The position numbers and the translations under genes are program-made. Below, one piece after another: positions 1-8,923 of a stretch of 64,000 nt of DNA; the stretch's first letter is position 1; every line of letters starts with the position of its first letter. The DNA lies in the NCBI RefSeq assembly GCF_002835735.1, contig NZ_PISD01000015.1, positions 43,095 to 107,094 on the forward strand, written 5' to 3'. This stretch comes from Cytobacillus horneckiae (lineage in GTDB: Bacteria; Bacillota; Bacilli; Bacillales; Cytobacillaceae). The notes beneath the pieces are model-generated. The model had not been told where the DNA came from. It saw only the letters and a list, made by a program, of their open reading frames with translations, and searched no databases.

Positions 1-45
1 ATTTTTATCATGAAATTTAGAATGGTTGATTGGAGGTGATTTTTA

Positions 46-1080
46 ATGGCAAGAGCGGATCTCATGTTAAAACTTGTTGAGGCTGGATCAATAGGTAATA
101 TGAAGCTTTTTAATAAAACCGTAGAAGCTATTATTGCTGAAGAAAGAAGTAAAAATCATAATGTTTTAGCTGATAGGCTACACGAGATTATTAATCAAAA
201 GGCAACAAAAAATAACACACATTTCAGTAATACAATAACAACAACTCAAAAAAAGTTATTTTATGAGACCAACCCTCAAACAAGGTTACATGACTTAATA
301 TTAGACTCTTATATTTTGGAATCCTGTAATGAACTTATTGAAGAACATTTTCGTAGTGATTTACTTAGGTCTTATAACTTGGAACCTAGACACAGAATTA
401 TGTTAGCTGGGCCTCCAGGGAATGGTAAGACTTCACTAGCAGAAGCAATAGCTAATGAACTAATGGTACCGTTCATCACTGTTAGGTATGAAGGCGTGAT
501 CGATAGCTTTTTGGGTGAAACATCGAATAAGCTAAATGAATTGTTTGAGTATGTAAGGTCTAGAAAATGTGTGTTGTTTTTTGACGAATTTGATGCTATT
601 GGTAAGGAAAGAGGTGATTCTCAAGAAACTGGAGAAATAAAACGGGTTGTAAGTTCTTTACTATTACAGATAGACCGTTTACCAAGCCATGTAGTTGTAA
701 TAACAGCAACAAATCATCCAGAATTACTTGATAGGGCTGTGTGGAGAAGGTTTCAAGTGAAATTAGAATTAGCTCATCCTACTAAGAAACAGATTAATCA
801 ATGGTTAGATAAATATGAAATAGATTATGATATGCCATTAGAATATACAAGAAGAACATTAATCGATAATTTAGAAGGCATGAGTTTTTCTAATTTAAAT
901 GACTTTGGATTAGATATTAGAAGAAGGTATGTGTTATCACTACCAAATGCAAATACAAAAGAAATTGTTAGAAGCACTTTAAAAAATTTAAGAAACCAAT
1001 ATGTGCATTCAGATCTGAGAGGTGAAAATAATGGAAGAGAAACCACTACTAATGCTTCCGACTCCAACGACGGCAGATAG
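46..1080 (+). CDS. AAA+ ATPase, IetA-like
   Basis: Cytoplasmic AAA+ ATPase of 344 aa. The Walker A motif GPPGNGKT lies at residues 122-129, Walker B VLFFDEFD at 176-183, and a sensor-1-like ATNHPE segment and an arginine-rich WRRF follow. Residues 1-110 form a helical N-terminal region of unknown role. The ATG at 46 has a strong ribosome binding site (GGAGGTGA, 32-39). The gene overlaps the next gene, a subtilisin-like protease, by about 50 bases, so the two are translationally linked. An AAA ATPase plus S8 protease pair is the layout of IetA/IetS, described as a plasmid-stability toxin-antitoxin pair in Agrobacterium and later listed among antiphage systems. By analogy this ATPase would be the restraining partner of the protease; that role is inferred. 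Upstream context lies outside the window. Confidence 0.8.
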   Translation: MARADLMLKLVEAGSIGNMKLFNKTVEAIIAEERSKNHNVLADRLHEIINQKATKNNTHFSNTITTTQKKLFYETNPQTRLHDLILDSYILESCNELIEEHFRSDLLRSYNLEPRHRIMLAGPPGNGKTSLAEAIANELMVPFITVRYEGVIDSFLGETSNKLNELFEYVRSRKCVLFFDEFDAIGKERGDSQETGEIKRVVSSLLLQIDRLPSHVVVITATNHPELLDRAVWRRFQVKLELAHPTKKQINQWLDKYEIDYDMPLEYTRRTLIDNLEGMSFSNLNDFGLDIRRRYVLSLPNANTKEIVRSTLKNLRNQYVHSDLRGENNGRETTTNASDSNDGR

Positions 1081-3613
1081 AGCGCGGAGAAATGGAGGAG
1101 GGGGAAATGTTCATTATCCACCAAGAAATCAGCAGATTAATAGAATAACTCCCAAGTTTCAACGATTAGAAAGTGCAATAGCCCGACAAAATGCGTCTTT
1201 TAGGGACAGTTTAACTGGCGTTACTCCAGAACATGCATTGGTATTTGAAACAGTCGGTACGATTGAAGATTTTGTTAAAGCAGTAAATAAAATTGATGGA
1301 CTAGAATGGCTTATTGAGCTTCAAGAATATATTAGCCCAGATGATGATTTTTATGAAATTAAGGATGGAGAAAGAAATGAAGATAAAGAACTAAGTGGCC
1401 GATTGTTTCTAATAATGTCAGATCAACAGGCTTTAAGGGAACTTAAGTCTTTGTGGGACAGGTACAGAAATGGAGAGGCTTTCGTAAGGGGATATACTAA
1501 ATTCAGAGATTTATTTTCACAGTTAAAAGATATAAGACTCTGGGATGTCGAGGACAGATTTTTTAATACGGGGTTATTGGAAGATTGGGAATATAGATTA
1601 AAAGAAAATGAAGAAATAATTAGATTCGAAGTTGAATTATGGTATAGAAGTAATCAAACAAAGAGGCAGCAGGTTTCAGCGGCTATTAGAGACTTAATTT
1701 CAAGGGAAAGTGGTAGGATCATTACTGAAAGTGTAATTGAAGAGATTGCTTATCATGCACTTCTTGTAGAGGCACCAATAGGAATATTTGAAGACATTCA
1801 AAATAAACCAGATGTATCTTTGGTTAAAGCAGATTCTATTATGTATTTTAGACCGGTTGGACAGTCTATTGTTATTTCTCCCGACGATTCAGATGAAATA
1901 ATTGAACTTGAAAAAATTGAGGAAACAGAAGTTGTTCAAAGAGATCCAATAATTGCTTTATTGGATGGATTACCTTTGCAAAATCATTCTTTACTAAAAG
2001 ATAGATTAATTATAGATGATCCCGATGGTTACGAAGAATATTATCAAGCAAATGAAAGAATTCATGGCACGTCAATGGCATCTTTAATAATTCATGGAGA
2101 ATTAGATAGTAACGAATCACCGATTCCTTGGCCAATTTATATAAGGCCAATAATGCGTCCTAATCCGAATGACTGGATGAATAAATCAGAACATATTCCC
2201 GAGGACGTGTTGCTTGTTGATTTAATACATAGAGCAGTCAAAAGAATTTTTGAAGGGGACGGTACTGAACCTCCAGCGGCACCAAATGTTAAAGTTATTA
2301 ATATATCCATAGGTGATTTATCCCGTCCTTTTGATTTACAAATGAGTCCTTGGGCTAGATTATTAGATTACTTGTCTTATAAATATAATGTCCTTTTTCT
2401 AATAAGTACGGGAAATTATACAGGTAGTATGACTTTAGATATTGCTAGAGATGAATTTCAACAATACAAAGATGATCCTATTGTTGAAAAAAAGGTACTG
2501 GAGAACATATCAAATAATATCTTAGATCGTAGAATTCTTTCACCATCTGAATCGATGAATTCAATAACTATAGGGGCTAGTCATACAGATGAATCAACAA
2601 TAGAGACTTTGGGTAGAAGAGTTGACTTAATGAAACATTCAAAATTGGTAAGCCCGATTAGTAGAGTGGGACTAGGATACAGAAATTCTATAAAACCAGA
2701 TCTATTATTTCCTGGAGGAAGACAGTTATACGTTGAAAATGTTTTAGGTGACGAAGGAAGTGCCAAGTTTGATATTCTAAATAACACTAATGCGCCGGGT
2801 CAAAGGGTTGCATTTCCCGGTAAACAGGGTAAATTAACAGAAACAATTTACACAAGAGGAACAAGTAATGCAAATGCTCTAGCAACACGAATGACAGCAA
2901 AAACATACATGATGCTTGAAAAATTAAGGGAAAACAATGAGATAGGAACGAACCTAACTGATGAATATATGACACTTATGCTTAAAACATTACTCGTTCA
3001 TGGAGCTAGTTGGGGACAGGCATATTCTTTATTGGAAGAAACTTTAAGAAATCCAGAGGATAGGACTTTTAAAGATAAAAATGTTCCAAGATATTTAGGT
3101 TATGGTTTTGTAGATGGTTCAAGAGTATTAAATTGTACGGATCAACGTATAACGTTATTGGGATTTAGTAAAATAAAGAAAGATGAAGGGCAAATCTTTA
3201 ATGTACCATTACCTCCTAGCTTAAGTAGTAAAAGTGTAAAAAGGAGATTAACAGTTTCCTTATCTTGGTTTACTCCTATCAATGCGAATAATCTAAAGTA
3301 TAGACAAGCTCAACTTTGGTTCAATCCTCCTGGGGATGACCTCCTGGTAAATAGGCTAGAAGCAGATTGGCAGGCAGTGCAAAGGGGGACAGTTCAACAT
3401 GAAATCTTAGAAGGAGATAGGGCAGCACCATTCTTAGAAGATGCATCTTTAGGGATTAAGGTTAGTTGCAGAGAGGATGCAGGAGGACTTGGGGATATAG
3501 AAATTCCTTATACACTTGCGGTGACTTTAGAAGTAGCGGAGGGAATTGATATTCCAATATATAATGAAATTAGAGAAAAGCTAAGGACTATGGTTAATGT
3601 TCAAGCTCGATAA
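1031..3613 (+). CDS. Subtilisin-like (S8) serine protease, IetS-like
   Basis: Large S8-family protease (860 aa from ATG 1031). A GTG three codons upstream is open, but the AGAGGTG ribosome binding site at 1018-1024 overlaps it and fits the ATG. The catalytic triad is visible: Asp312 in ALLDG, His345 in HGTSMAS, and Ser612 in RGTSNANA. The oxyanion Asn is probably in STGN near residue 460. No signal peptide or membrane segment is seen, so it probably acts in the cytoplasm, unlike secreted subtilisins. Roughly 300 residues precede the protease core and 200 follow it; they have no family I recognise and may bind the ATPase or a trigger. It overlaps the upstream AAA+ gene by 50 bases. In IetAS the protease is the toxic or effector partner; that function is inferred here. 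Confidence 0.8.
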   Translation: MEEKPLLMLPTPTTADRARRNGGGGNVHYPPRNQQINRITPKFQRLESAIARQNASFRDSLTGVTPEHALVFETVGTIEDFVKAVNKIDGLEWLIELQEYISPDDDFYEIKDGERNEDKELSGRLFLIMSDQQALRELKSLWDRYRNGEAFVRGYTKFRDLFSQLKDIRLWDVEDRFFNTGLLEDWEYRLKENEEIIRFEVELWYRSNQTKRQQVSAAIRDLISRESGRIITESVIEEIAYHALLVEAPIGIFEDIQNKPDVSLVKADSIMYFRPVGQSIVISPDDSDEIIELEKIEETEVVQRDPIIALLDGLPLQNHSLLKDRLIIDDPDGYEEYYQANERIHGTSMASLIIHGELDSNESPIPWPIYIRPIMRPNPNDWMNKSEHIPEDVLLVDLIHRAVKRIFEGDGTEPPAAPNVKVINISIGDLSRPFDLQMSPWARLLDYLSYKYNVLFLISTGNYTGSMTLDIARDEFQQYKDDPIVEKKVLENISNNILDRRILSPSESMNSITIGASHTDESTIETLGRRVDLMKHSKLVSPISRVGLGYRNSIKPDLLFPGGRQLYVENVLGDEGSAKFDILNNTNAPGQRVAFPGKQGKLTETIYTRGTSNANALATRMTAKTYMMLEKLRENNEIGTNLTDEYMTLMLKTLLVHGASWGQAYSLLEETLRNPEDRTFKDKNVPRYLGYGFVDGSRVLNCTDQRITLLGFSKIKKDEGQIFNVPLPPSLSSKSVKRRLTVSLSWFTPINANNLKYRQAQLWFNPPGDDLLVNRLEADWQAVQRGTVQHEILEGDRAAPFLEDASLGIKVSCREDAGGLGDIEIPYTLAVTLEVAEGIDIPIYNEIREKLRTMVNVQAR

Positions 3614-4265
3614 GATAAAAAATTAAGAAAGAGTTGTCTGAACATGAATTCTTACTTCAGGTTTCATAAAGATTAAATCCAAGAATGATGCTTAGAGAAT
3701 TATGGAGAAGGATCTCTTGTATCACATTCTCTAGTTAAAACAGATGAACATGTCCTACCCTTAACTAAGGGCGAAATTTGTTCTTGATGAATAACTATAC
3801 ATTGTAAATATACATTACTCTGGTATTTAGCATACATTTAATGCTGTTTAATGAATTGGTAGGTATAAACAAAATGTCATTTCCCACATTTAATTATACA
3901 TTTCTATACATTTATTTCTATTATGCTTGTAGGACGAGGAGCCAGAACAAAGTATAATGATTCCCCATAAAATAGGGACAAAAATAGGGACATTATAGAA
4001 CAATAATAAGACGAGGTAGACCGTTATAGACAATTTAGTGGTTGTACCTCGTCTTTTTAATTCAGGAAATAATATTAGTTTACCCTATAAACCGGTACGG
4101 TGAACCCTACCATAAGTAATTCAAAAATATAAATAACCCTTATACCTATCCTCCTCAGTGCTTCTTTCCAAGAAAGAAGCACTAAAATTTAATAATAATG
4201 AGATTGCCCTCTAAATGGACATTAACCCAATCATCATTCTACCAACACTAAACGTTCCATAATTT
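3614..4265. other. Gene-poor region with possible mobile-element edge
   Basis: This 650-base stretch has no convincing intact gene. Around 3930-3997 one plus-strand frame ends in a short Gly-Thr-Lys-rich tail over two near-identical direct repeats (AATAGGGACA at 3971-3980 and 3984-3993). This resembles the 3' ends of some Bacillus phage-type integrase genes, where the att site lies. It may be the scar of an element that delivered the ietAS-like pair; this is a weak inference. A terminator-like hairpin follows at 4008-4058 and a second hairpin at 4157-4183 (12-bp perfect stem, 3-nt loop, no T-tract). Confidence 0.35.
4008..4058 (+). terminator. Probable rho-independent terminator
   Basis: An 11-bp perfect stem (AAGACGAGGTA at 4008-4018, TACCTCGTCTT at 4045-4055) with a 26-nt loop is followed by a short T run on the plus strand. 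It lies after the possible integrase tail. Confidence 0.6.
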
Positions 4266-4973
4266 TTACCATTCTTTTGGCTCATAATTTAATTCTCTAA
4301 ATAATTGAGTGCGCTCTTTCTTGGATAAATCCCTCCATTGTCCAGGAGGAAGTTTGTCTAAATGAATATTCATGATTCGGGTTCTTTGCAATCGGTAAAC
4401 TTCGTATCCACATTCAGCGCACATGCGGCGAATTTGGCGATTTAGCCCTTGTGTTAATATGATTTGAAAATCGAATTTTGATAATTGATCTATTTTACAA
4501 GGAAGTGTTTTTGTACCTAATATTTTGACACCCTCTGACATCTTCTTCAAGAATTCAGGAGTAATTGGCTTATCTACTGAAACGATATATTCTTTTTCGT
4601 GCTTATTTTCAGAACGCAGAATTTTGTTAACTATGTCACCATCGTTCGTAAGAAGTATTAAACCCTCTGAATCTTTATCCAGGCGCCCAATATTGAAAAT
4701 TCTTAATGGATGGTTGACCAAATCAACAATGTTTCCTTTTACACCTTTTTCGGTTGTACTAGTAATGCCTACAGGTTTATTTAAGGCAATATAGACATTA
4801 TTCCTTGCTACTCGAATGGGATTTCCATCTACTCGAACGTCATCCCCAGGTTCAACTTGGCTACCTATAGTTACACGTTTTCCATTAATAGTAACTCTCC
4901 CATCGGTAATTAATTTATCAGCACCTCGTCTAGATGCTTTTCCAGATTCACTAATATATTTATTAATACGCAT
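4266..4973 (-). CDS. rluF: 23S rRNA pseudouridine synthase RluF
   Basis: RsuA/RluB/E/F-family enzyme that converts a uridine of 23S rRNA to pseudouridine (U2604 in E. coli RluF). It is 235 aa, starting at an ATG preceded by AAGGATG. An N-terminal S4 RNA-binding domain (about residues 1-50, with [13 protein letters not shown]) precedes the synthase domain. The catalytic loop [10 protein letters not shown] places the nucleophile at Asp99, and the family signature LNRQIRRMC lies near residues 177-185. The sequence tracks E. coli RluF closely ([21 protein letters not shown]) but lacks the long basic C-terminal tail of the enterobacterial protein. It appears to be a single-gene unit. Confidence 0.92.
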   Translation of the reverse strand: MRINKYISESGKASRRGADKLITDGRVTINGKRVTIGSQVEPGDDVRVDGNPIRVARNNVYIALNKPVGITSTTEKGVKGNIVDLVNHPLRIFNIGRLDKDSEGLILLTNDGDIVNKILRSENKHEKEYIVSVDKPITPEFLKKMSEGVKILGTKTLPCKIDQLSKFDFQIILTQGLNRQIRRMCAECGYEVYRLQRTRIMNIHLDKLPPGQWRDLSKKERTQLFRELNYEPKEW

Positions 4974-5088
4974 GTTGTCACATCCTTAATCAGAGGATTG
5001 TTTTATTAGATATTAACTATACTTTATATTATGGGTGAATCACAAACACTTATATAGATATAACGGATAAAAGTTTGTGGGAAATTGA

Positions 5089-5527
5089 ATGAGGAGTATT
5101 TTCGTTTTGCGTTCGCTAACATGTGAAGACTATTGGAGAAGATTCTATGATGGTCTTCTACTATTATCTAAACAGTACAAGGATAAATATTCCATTTAGA
5201 TTATAAAATCTAAGAGAAGGTCGTGGCGTGAAAATTACGGACCGGATCTTCATCAATTAAGATTACGAGATTCAATGGCCTGCGTTATATGAAGAAGATG
5301 ATGGAAGGACTTCTGTTATGGCATGCAAAAATCAAGCAGGTATTTTAGCAAATGGAACAGTTATTCCTTGTTGTCTAGATGGTGAGGGAGTTATCCACCT
5401 TGGAAATATTAATGATAATGAACATTCATTTTCTGATATTATCGAGATGGATAGAGCAAAGAACCTTGAAGATGGTTTTTCACGAAGAGTGGCAGTGGAG
5501 GAACTATGTAGAAAGGCAAATGACTAG
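5089..5527 (+). pseudogene. Decayed radical SAM/SPASM protein (3' remnant)
   Basis: Only the C-terminal SPASM part of a radical SAM protein is recognisable. The best segment (5261-5520) encodes DYEIQWPALYEED followed by ILANGTVIPCCLDGEGV and a VEELCRK end, strongly like Bacillus radical SAM/SPASM proteins. Lesions are visible: an in-frame TAA at 5258-5260 where relatives have a Gln codon, another TAA at 5211-5213 after a DYKI-like segment, and a frame change near 5220. The last Cys of the SPASM CRKC motif is replaced (CRKAND, then stop), so the true 3' end is also lost. The N-terminal half with the CxxxCxxC cluster is absent. The open stretch at 5089-5199 may be an eroded upstream piece. Confidence 0.8.
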
Positions 5528-5631
5528 GATTTAGTAAGTTTGATAGAGTCATACCAACTCATTACTTTATTGCTGCTATATCTGTATTAATATTTAGTAA
5601 ATCCTTTAGTGTCTCCATATATTCACCTGCT

Positions 5632-6570
5632 TTATTCCTTGATAATGTAATCCGGGAAACCGCGTTTTAAAGAATTATCTTTAGCCCCTTCAGAACTCTG
5701 TTTATCAATGAAGTTATCATTGAGAGAAAAGCTGTAGGTGCCTTTAGGTATTGAGTTCATTTCTTCTAGTTCTTTTGTGACTTGCTTAAAGATTTCTTTG
5801 CTTGGTTTTGCCTGCTTATCGGCCATAAATAATTGAATATTAACTTTGAAATTTTCAGGAATAAACAAACCCTCTTCATAGGCATTCCGCAAATTTTCTG
5901 TATTTTCATCAGGATTACTAATATAAAGGTCATAAACTGGTTTAATAGCCTCTTCTTTACTTGTTAAAGCTATAAAGTAATATGGAGTCATATATCCATG
6001 CCCACCAGCATTTTGGAGGGCTTCTTTTGTTTTGCCAGTAACTTGCCCTTTCGCTGCAAGCGACTCAAGGTAATTATCGAGCTTCTTGAACTCTTCACTA
6101 AAGATCATGTGATATAATCCGCCTTTAATGGCATTTTCCACCTGGAATTCGTCTGCCCAAATTTTATCTATCATCACTTTCTTTCCTAGTTCATCAATCG
6201 GTACAACTGCATAAGTATAGAATTGTAGCTCCCCTTTGGATTCAACAAAAATCGTAGCCCCATCACGGGCACCGACTATATTATGCACATAAACATCGGT
6301 TTTGTAGTTTTCCTTAAAAAACTTTATAGTTGCTTCTTCGATCTGATCTCGGTTTGCTTCAGCAATTTGATCGGTTTCTTTTCCGTATGGAAGAGCATAA
6401 CCTTCACCTGTGTAATCCTGAACGCTCACCATCATTTCTCCAGATGCAGCCTGGGTTTCTTTTGTTTTTTTACTATCATTATTGGTATTTGTACTATTCA
6501 TATCCGAACATCCTCCAAGCATCATTGAGATCCCAACACTGCAGAGCAAAATTTTTGTTTTAATATACAT
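5632..6570 (-). CDS. DUF1672 family lipoprotein
   Basis: Predicted membrane-anchored lipoprotein of 312 aa. The signal peptide ends in the lipobox LGGC with lipidated Cys21, followed by a Ser/Thr/Asn-rich linker. The body matches DUF1672 proteins of staphylococci and bacilli (VQDYTGEGY, VHNIVGARDGATIFVES, FYTYAVVPID, DKIWADE). Their function is unknown. A good AGGGAGG-type ribosome binding site precedes the ATG. It reads on its own. After the stop at 5632, a different minus-strand frame continues in plausible protein (about 25 codons, RNKAGEYMETLKDLL) to a stop at 5562, which suggests a single-base frameshift removed the native C-terminus. Confidence 0.82.
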   Translation of the reverse strand: MYIKTKILLCSVGISMMLGGCSDMNSTNTNNDSKKTKETQAASGEMMVSVQDYTGEGYALPYGKETDQIAEANRDQIEEATIKFFKENYKTDVYVHNIVGARDGATIFVESKGELQFYTYAVVPIDELGKKVMIDKIWADEFQVENAIKGGLYHMIFSEEFKKLDNYLESLAAKGQVTGKTKEALQNAGGHGYMTPYYFIALTSKEEAIKPVYDLYISNPDENTENLRNAYEEGLFIPENFKVNIQLFMADKQAKPSKEIFKQVTKELEEMNSIPKGTYSFSLNDNFIDKQSSEGAKDNSLKRGFPDYIIKE

Positions 6571-6679
6571 AGTTTGTATTTCCTCCCTAAAGGACTGTGC
6601 TATATCATTTATTGTAGCGGATAATGTTATATCTTTACAGTTCTGAAGGTGAAAAATTACCCTTTTTATGCAAAAATAG

Positions 6680-7047
6680 GAGGAAAGTCAGGTAGGGACT
6701 TTATCAGTTGAAGGTAAAATTGATAAGAAATGGACTGATAACCTTATGGGTATATCACCTGAAATTGCTGCGAATGCAATTTCAGATGGATATCATGACA
6801 ATGGTATAGCTGCTATATATTTTGATGGGGATAATAACGAATTATATTTTGTCAATCTAAGTGGAATCATAGTGGAAATAAAACGGGAGAAGACGTTGAA
6901 ATGATAAAGTTTACAGATAGAATTTGAAATATTATTGAATGTAGACTTGACCACTTTATTGAAAAAATAAAAAAGCAAGAGCAAGAATTGAAAAATTATT
7001 TAAAGAGCACTTTTCACAGAGAGATGAGCTCATTTTTAGTAAAGTGA
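6680..7047 (+). pseudogene. Frameshifted gene of unknown function
   Basis: A plus-strand open stretch starting after a TAG at 6677 encodes a soluble-looking sequence (segments such as GISPEIAANAISDGYHD and GDNNELYFVNLSG) and runs to a stop at 6904. At about 6863-6866 a single-base deletion switches frame: the other frame continues naturally (NHSGNKTGEDVEMIKFTDRI). It stops at 6925 and, past that stop, continues with a Lys/Glu-rich helix to 7045-7047. No start codon with a ribosome binding site is seen. I do not recognise the family. The pattern is that of a recently inactivated gene. Confidence 0.55.
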
Positions 7048-7081
7048 AATAGATATTAAACAACGATTATAAAAAATAATG

Positions 7082-7136
7082 AGCTTCATCGATTGAAAGT
7101 AAATTGACATTGTATTTTCACTCAATCGATGAAGCT
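7082..7136 (-). terminator. Terminator of the marR-like gene
   Basis: A 15-bp perfect inverted repeat (AGCTTCATCGATTGA at 7082-7096, its complement at 7122-7136) is followed on the minus strand by a T-rich run. It lies just 3' of the MarR-family gene. Confidence 0.7.
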
Positions 7137-7156
7137 GTTAATAGTCAACCTTATGC

Positions 7157-7588
7157 TTAAGGATGAAATAATTTCTCCTGAAGAGTATCGATTGCGCGTT
7201 CAATCTCTTCTAAATCTTCTTTAGAAGCATGTTGTATACGATTTAGAAAACGGGTTTCAATAGTAGCAAATGCTTCTTTCATTATTACTTCCCCGTCTTT
7301 CGATAGATGAATGTATTGTTTTCGTCGATCTTTGCTATCATTTACCTTTTTAATTAATTTTTTCTCACTTAATTTGCTCAGCTCACGACTAGTATTGGAC
7401 ATAGACATGCTCAGACAATCGTTAATTTCACTAGGAGTCACAGGTTGACTAACTGCAATAAATTCAAGAATGTTATATTGAACCTGCGAAATTGAATTTG
7501 ACTTTGTATTTTTTGTTAATTCATTTGTTACACGATGAACGGAAGAGGTAAATGATACGAGTTTGTTAAAAAGTTCGTTTTTGTCCAT
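7157..7588 (-). CDS. MarR family transcriptional regulator
   Basis: Winged-helix repressor of 143 aa. The HTH region (about residues 40-95) contains QPVTPSEINDCLSMSMSNTSRELSKL and the wing NDSKDRRKQYIHL with the DxRxxxxxLT-like MarR signature. The ORF is open further upstream, but AAGGAG before the ATG at 7588 decides the start, and the upstream codons would run through the operators. It is transcribed divergently from a quinone-reductase-like gene across palindromic sites, the usual layout of a MarR repressor controlling itself and a detoxifying oxidoreductase. The ligand is unknown; quinones or oxidants are a reasonable guess. Confidence 0.88.
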   Translation of the reverse strand: MDKNELFNKLVSFTSSVHRVTNELTKNTKSNSISQVQYNILEFIAVSQPVTPSEINDCLSMSMSNTSRELSKLSEKKLIKKVNDSKDRRKQYIHLSKDGEVIMKEAFATIETRFLNRIQHASKEDLEEIERAIDTLQEKLFHP

Positions 7589-7622
7589 GCTCTCACTCCT
7601 TAAGGACAAGATAACAAAGTGG

Positions 7623-7690
7623 TTATCAAAATACAATTATCATTTGATAATTAAATTTAATGATGATACAATTTAGTTATCAAATGATAA
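7623..7690. promoter_or_regulatory. Paired MarR-type operators in a divergent promoter
   Basis: Two inverted repeats of the form TTATCA-N2-TGATAA lie at 7637-7650 and 7677-7690, centre-to-centre 40 bp, with a TTATCAAA half-site at 7623-7630. They sit between the divergent marR-like and quinone-reductase starts. The sites are seen directly; binding by the MarR protein is inferred. Confidence 0.7.
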
Positions 7691-7704
7691 TTAAGAGGTG
7701 CCGT

Positions 7705-8292
7705 ATGAAAATGTTAATTATTTATACATATCCCAATCATAATAGTTTAAATTATGCCTTTTTACAAAACGTTATTAAAGGCAGTAAACAAAATCAGAGG
7801 ATTAAAGAGTTACAGGTCTTAGATTTATATGAGGAGGAATTTAACCCACTTTTATTGTTTAACGAGCAAAAACGAAGACGTGATATGCATACTGATCCTA
7901 ATATTGAAAAATATAGACAACAAATTACATGGGCTGACAAGATTGTTTTTATCTATCCTATTTGGTGGGGAAGACCTCCCGCAATGCTTTTGGGATATAT
8001 AGATCAATTATTTGCTTCCAATTTTGCTTATAGAGATAAGAAGGGACTTTTCCCGGAAGGGCTGCTGAAAGGAAAGTCGGTAATATGTATATCTACCATG
8101 AAGGGTCCTACTCATTATCCATTTCTATGGTTGTATAATGCCCATAAAATTCTAATGAAAAGAGCATTATTTAATTTTGTGGGAATAAAGAAAGTGAAGT
8201 TCTTTGAATTTGGGAATATGGAAAGTCCAAAAGGAAAACAAATGAAAAAACTAGAAAAGATTTATAATTATATTAATAAACTAGAACACTAG
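7705..8292 (+). CDS. Flavodoxin-fold NAD(P)H quinone oxidoreductase
   Basis: Member of the NQO1/KefF/MdaB-like flavodoxin-fold family (195 aa), which uses FMN/FAD and NAD(P)H for two-electron reduction of quinones or related electrophiles. It opens with the nucleotide-fold strand MLIIYTYPN and contains the family signature FIYPIWWGRPPAMLLGYIDQ (about residues 81-100) and a glycine-containing YRDKKGLFPEGLLKGK loop. The ATG at 7705 follows AAGAGGTG; an upstream in-frame start lies inside the operator and is less likely. Divergent from a MarR regulator with shared palindromes, so it is probably the regulated target. The physiological substrate is not evident. Confidence 0.85.
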   Translation: MKMLIIYTYPNHNSLNYAFLQNVIKGSKQNQRIKELQVLDLYEEEFNPLLLFNEQKRRRDMHTDPNIEKYRQQITWADKIVFIYPIWWGRPPAMLLGYIDQLFASNFAYRDKKGLFPEGLLKGKSVICISTMKGPTHYPFLWLYNAHKILMKRALFNFVGIKKVKFFEFGNMESPKGKQMKKLEKIYNYINKLEH

Positions 8293-8527
8293 GATTATCG
8301 AGAATTCATTCGGTAATTACAGGGAGCCAATATGGAGTACCTATAATAAAAACTTTCAAGTTTAATGATAGTTTTTTATCGTGTCCAATTTAAGTTGGGC
8401 ATTTTACCTTTCTTTATGAACAGCCGACTAAATCAGGAGTAATTCAATCAATTCAGATTTATTATTACTAAATGTAGGGGATTTAATGAAGCTGAAATTG
8501 CGAAAGGAATTATTATCCAATTTTTAT

Positions 8528-8923
8528 CTAAAATTCCTTTTTCACACCACTATCCAATATTTTTTCAATCAAGTCTCCATCTTCTTTATCTAATACCTCA
8601 ATACTTAATATTTTATTACTGCCATCGGGAGCTTTATTAACAATTAACCATTTATCAGCATATTCAAAGATTGAAACCTCGTTAAGTTTTTCAGGAATAT
8701 CCTTTAAAACCATATGAATTTCCTCATATTCTTCTTGAGAGAGGTCTTGCCTGCTATCCTTGTAAAATAGCTTTTCTAATTCCTGATAATCATCTGAATT
8801 AGACATTTTCTTATGAAGTGAGATGGCGCCTTTAGGACTAGCCCATAAGTTAATTAGGATCATTCCAATGATTAATAATAGAAAAAAGGCAATTGAATTC
8901 CGTATTTTTTTGCTGGTTTTCAT
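8528..8923 (-). CDS. Small single-pass membrane protein, unknown
   Basis: 131 aa with one N-terminal membrane segment (about residues 10-28, IAFFLLLIIGMILINLW) and an acidic, Lys/Glu-rich extracytoplasmic or cytoplasmic body. I recognise no domain. No clear ribosome binding site precedes the ATG at 8923. Its start overlaps the reading frame of the divergent, truncated TerD-VWA gene, so it may have arrived with the rearrangement that removed the 5' end of that gene. Confidence 0.5.
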   Translation of the reverse strand: MKTSKKIRNSIAFFLLLIIGMILINLWASPKGAISLHKKMSNSDDYQELEKLFYKDSRQDLSQEEYEEIHMVLKDIPEKLNEVSIFEYADKWLIVNKAPDGSNKILSIEVLDKEDGDLIEKILDSGVKKEF

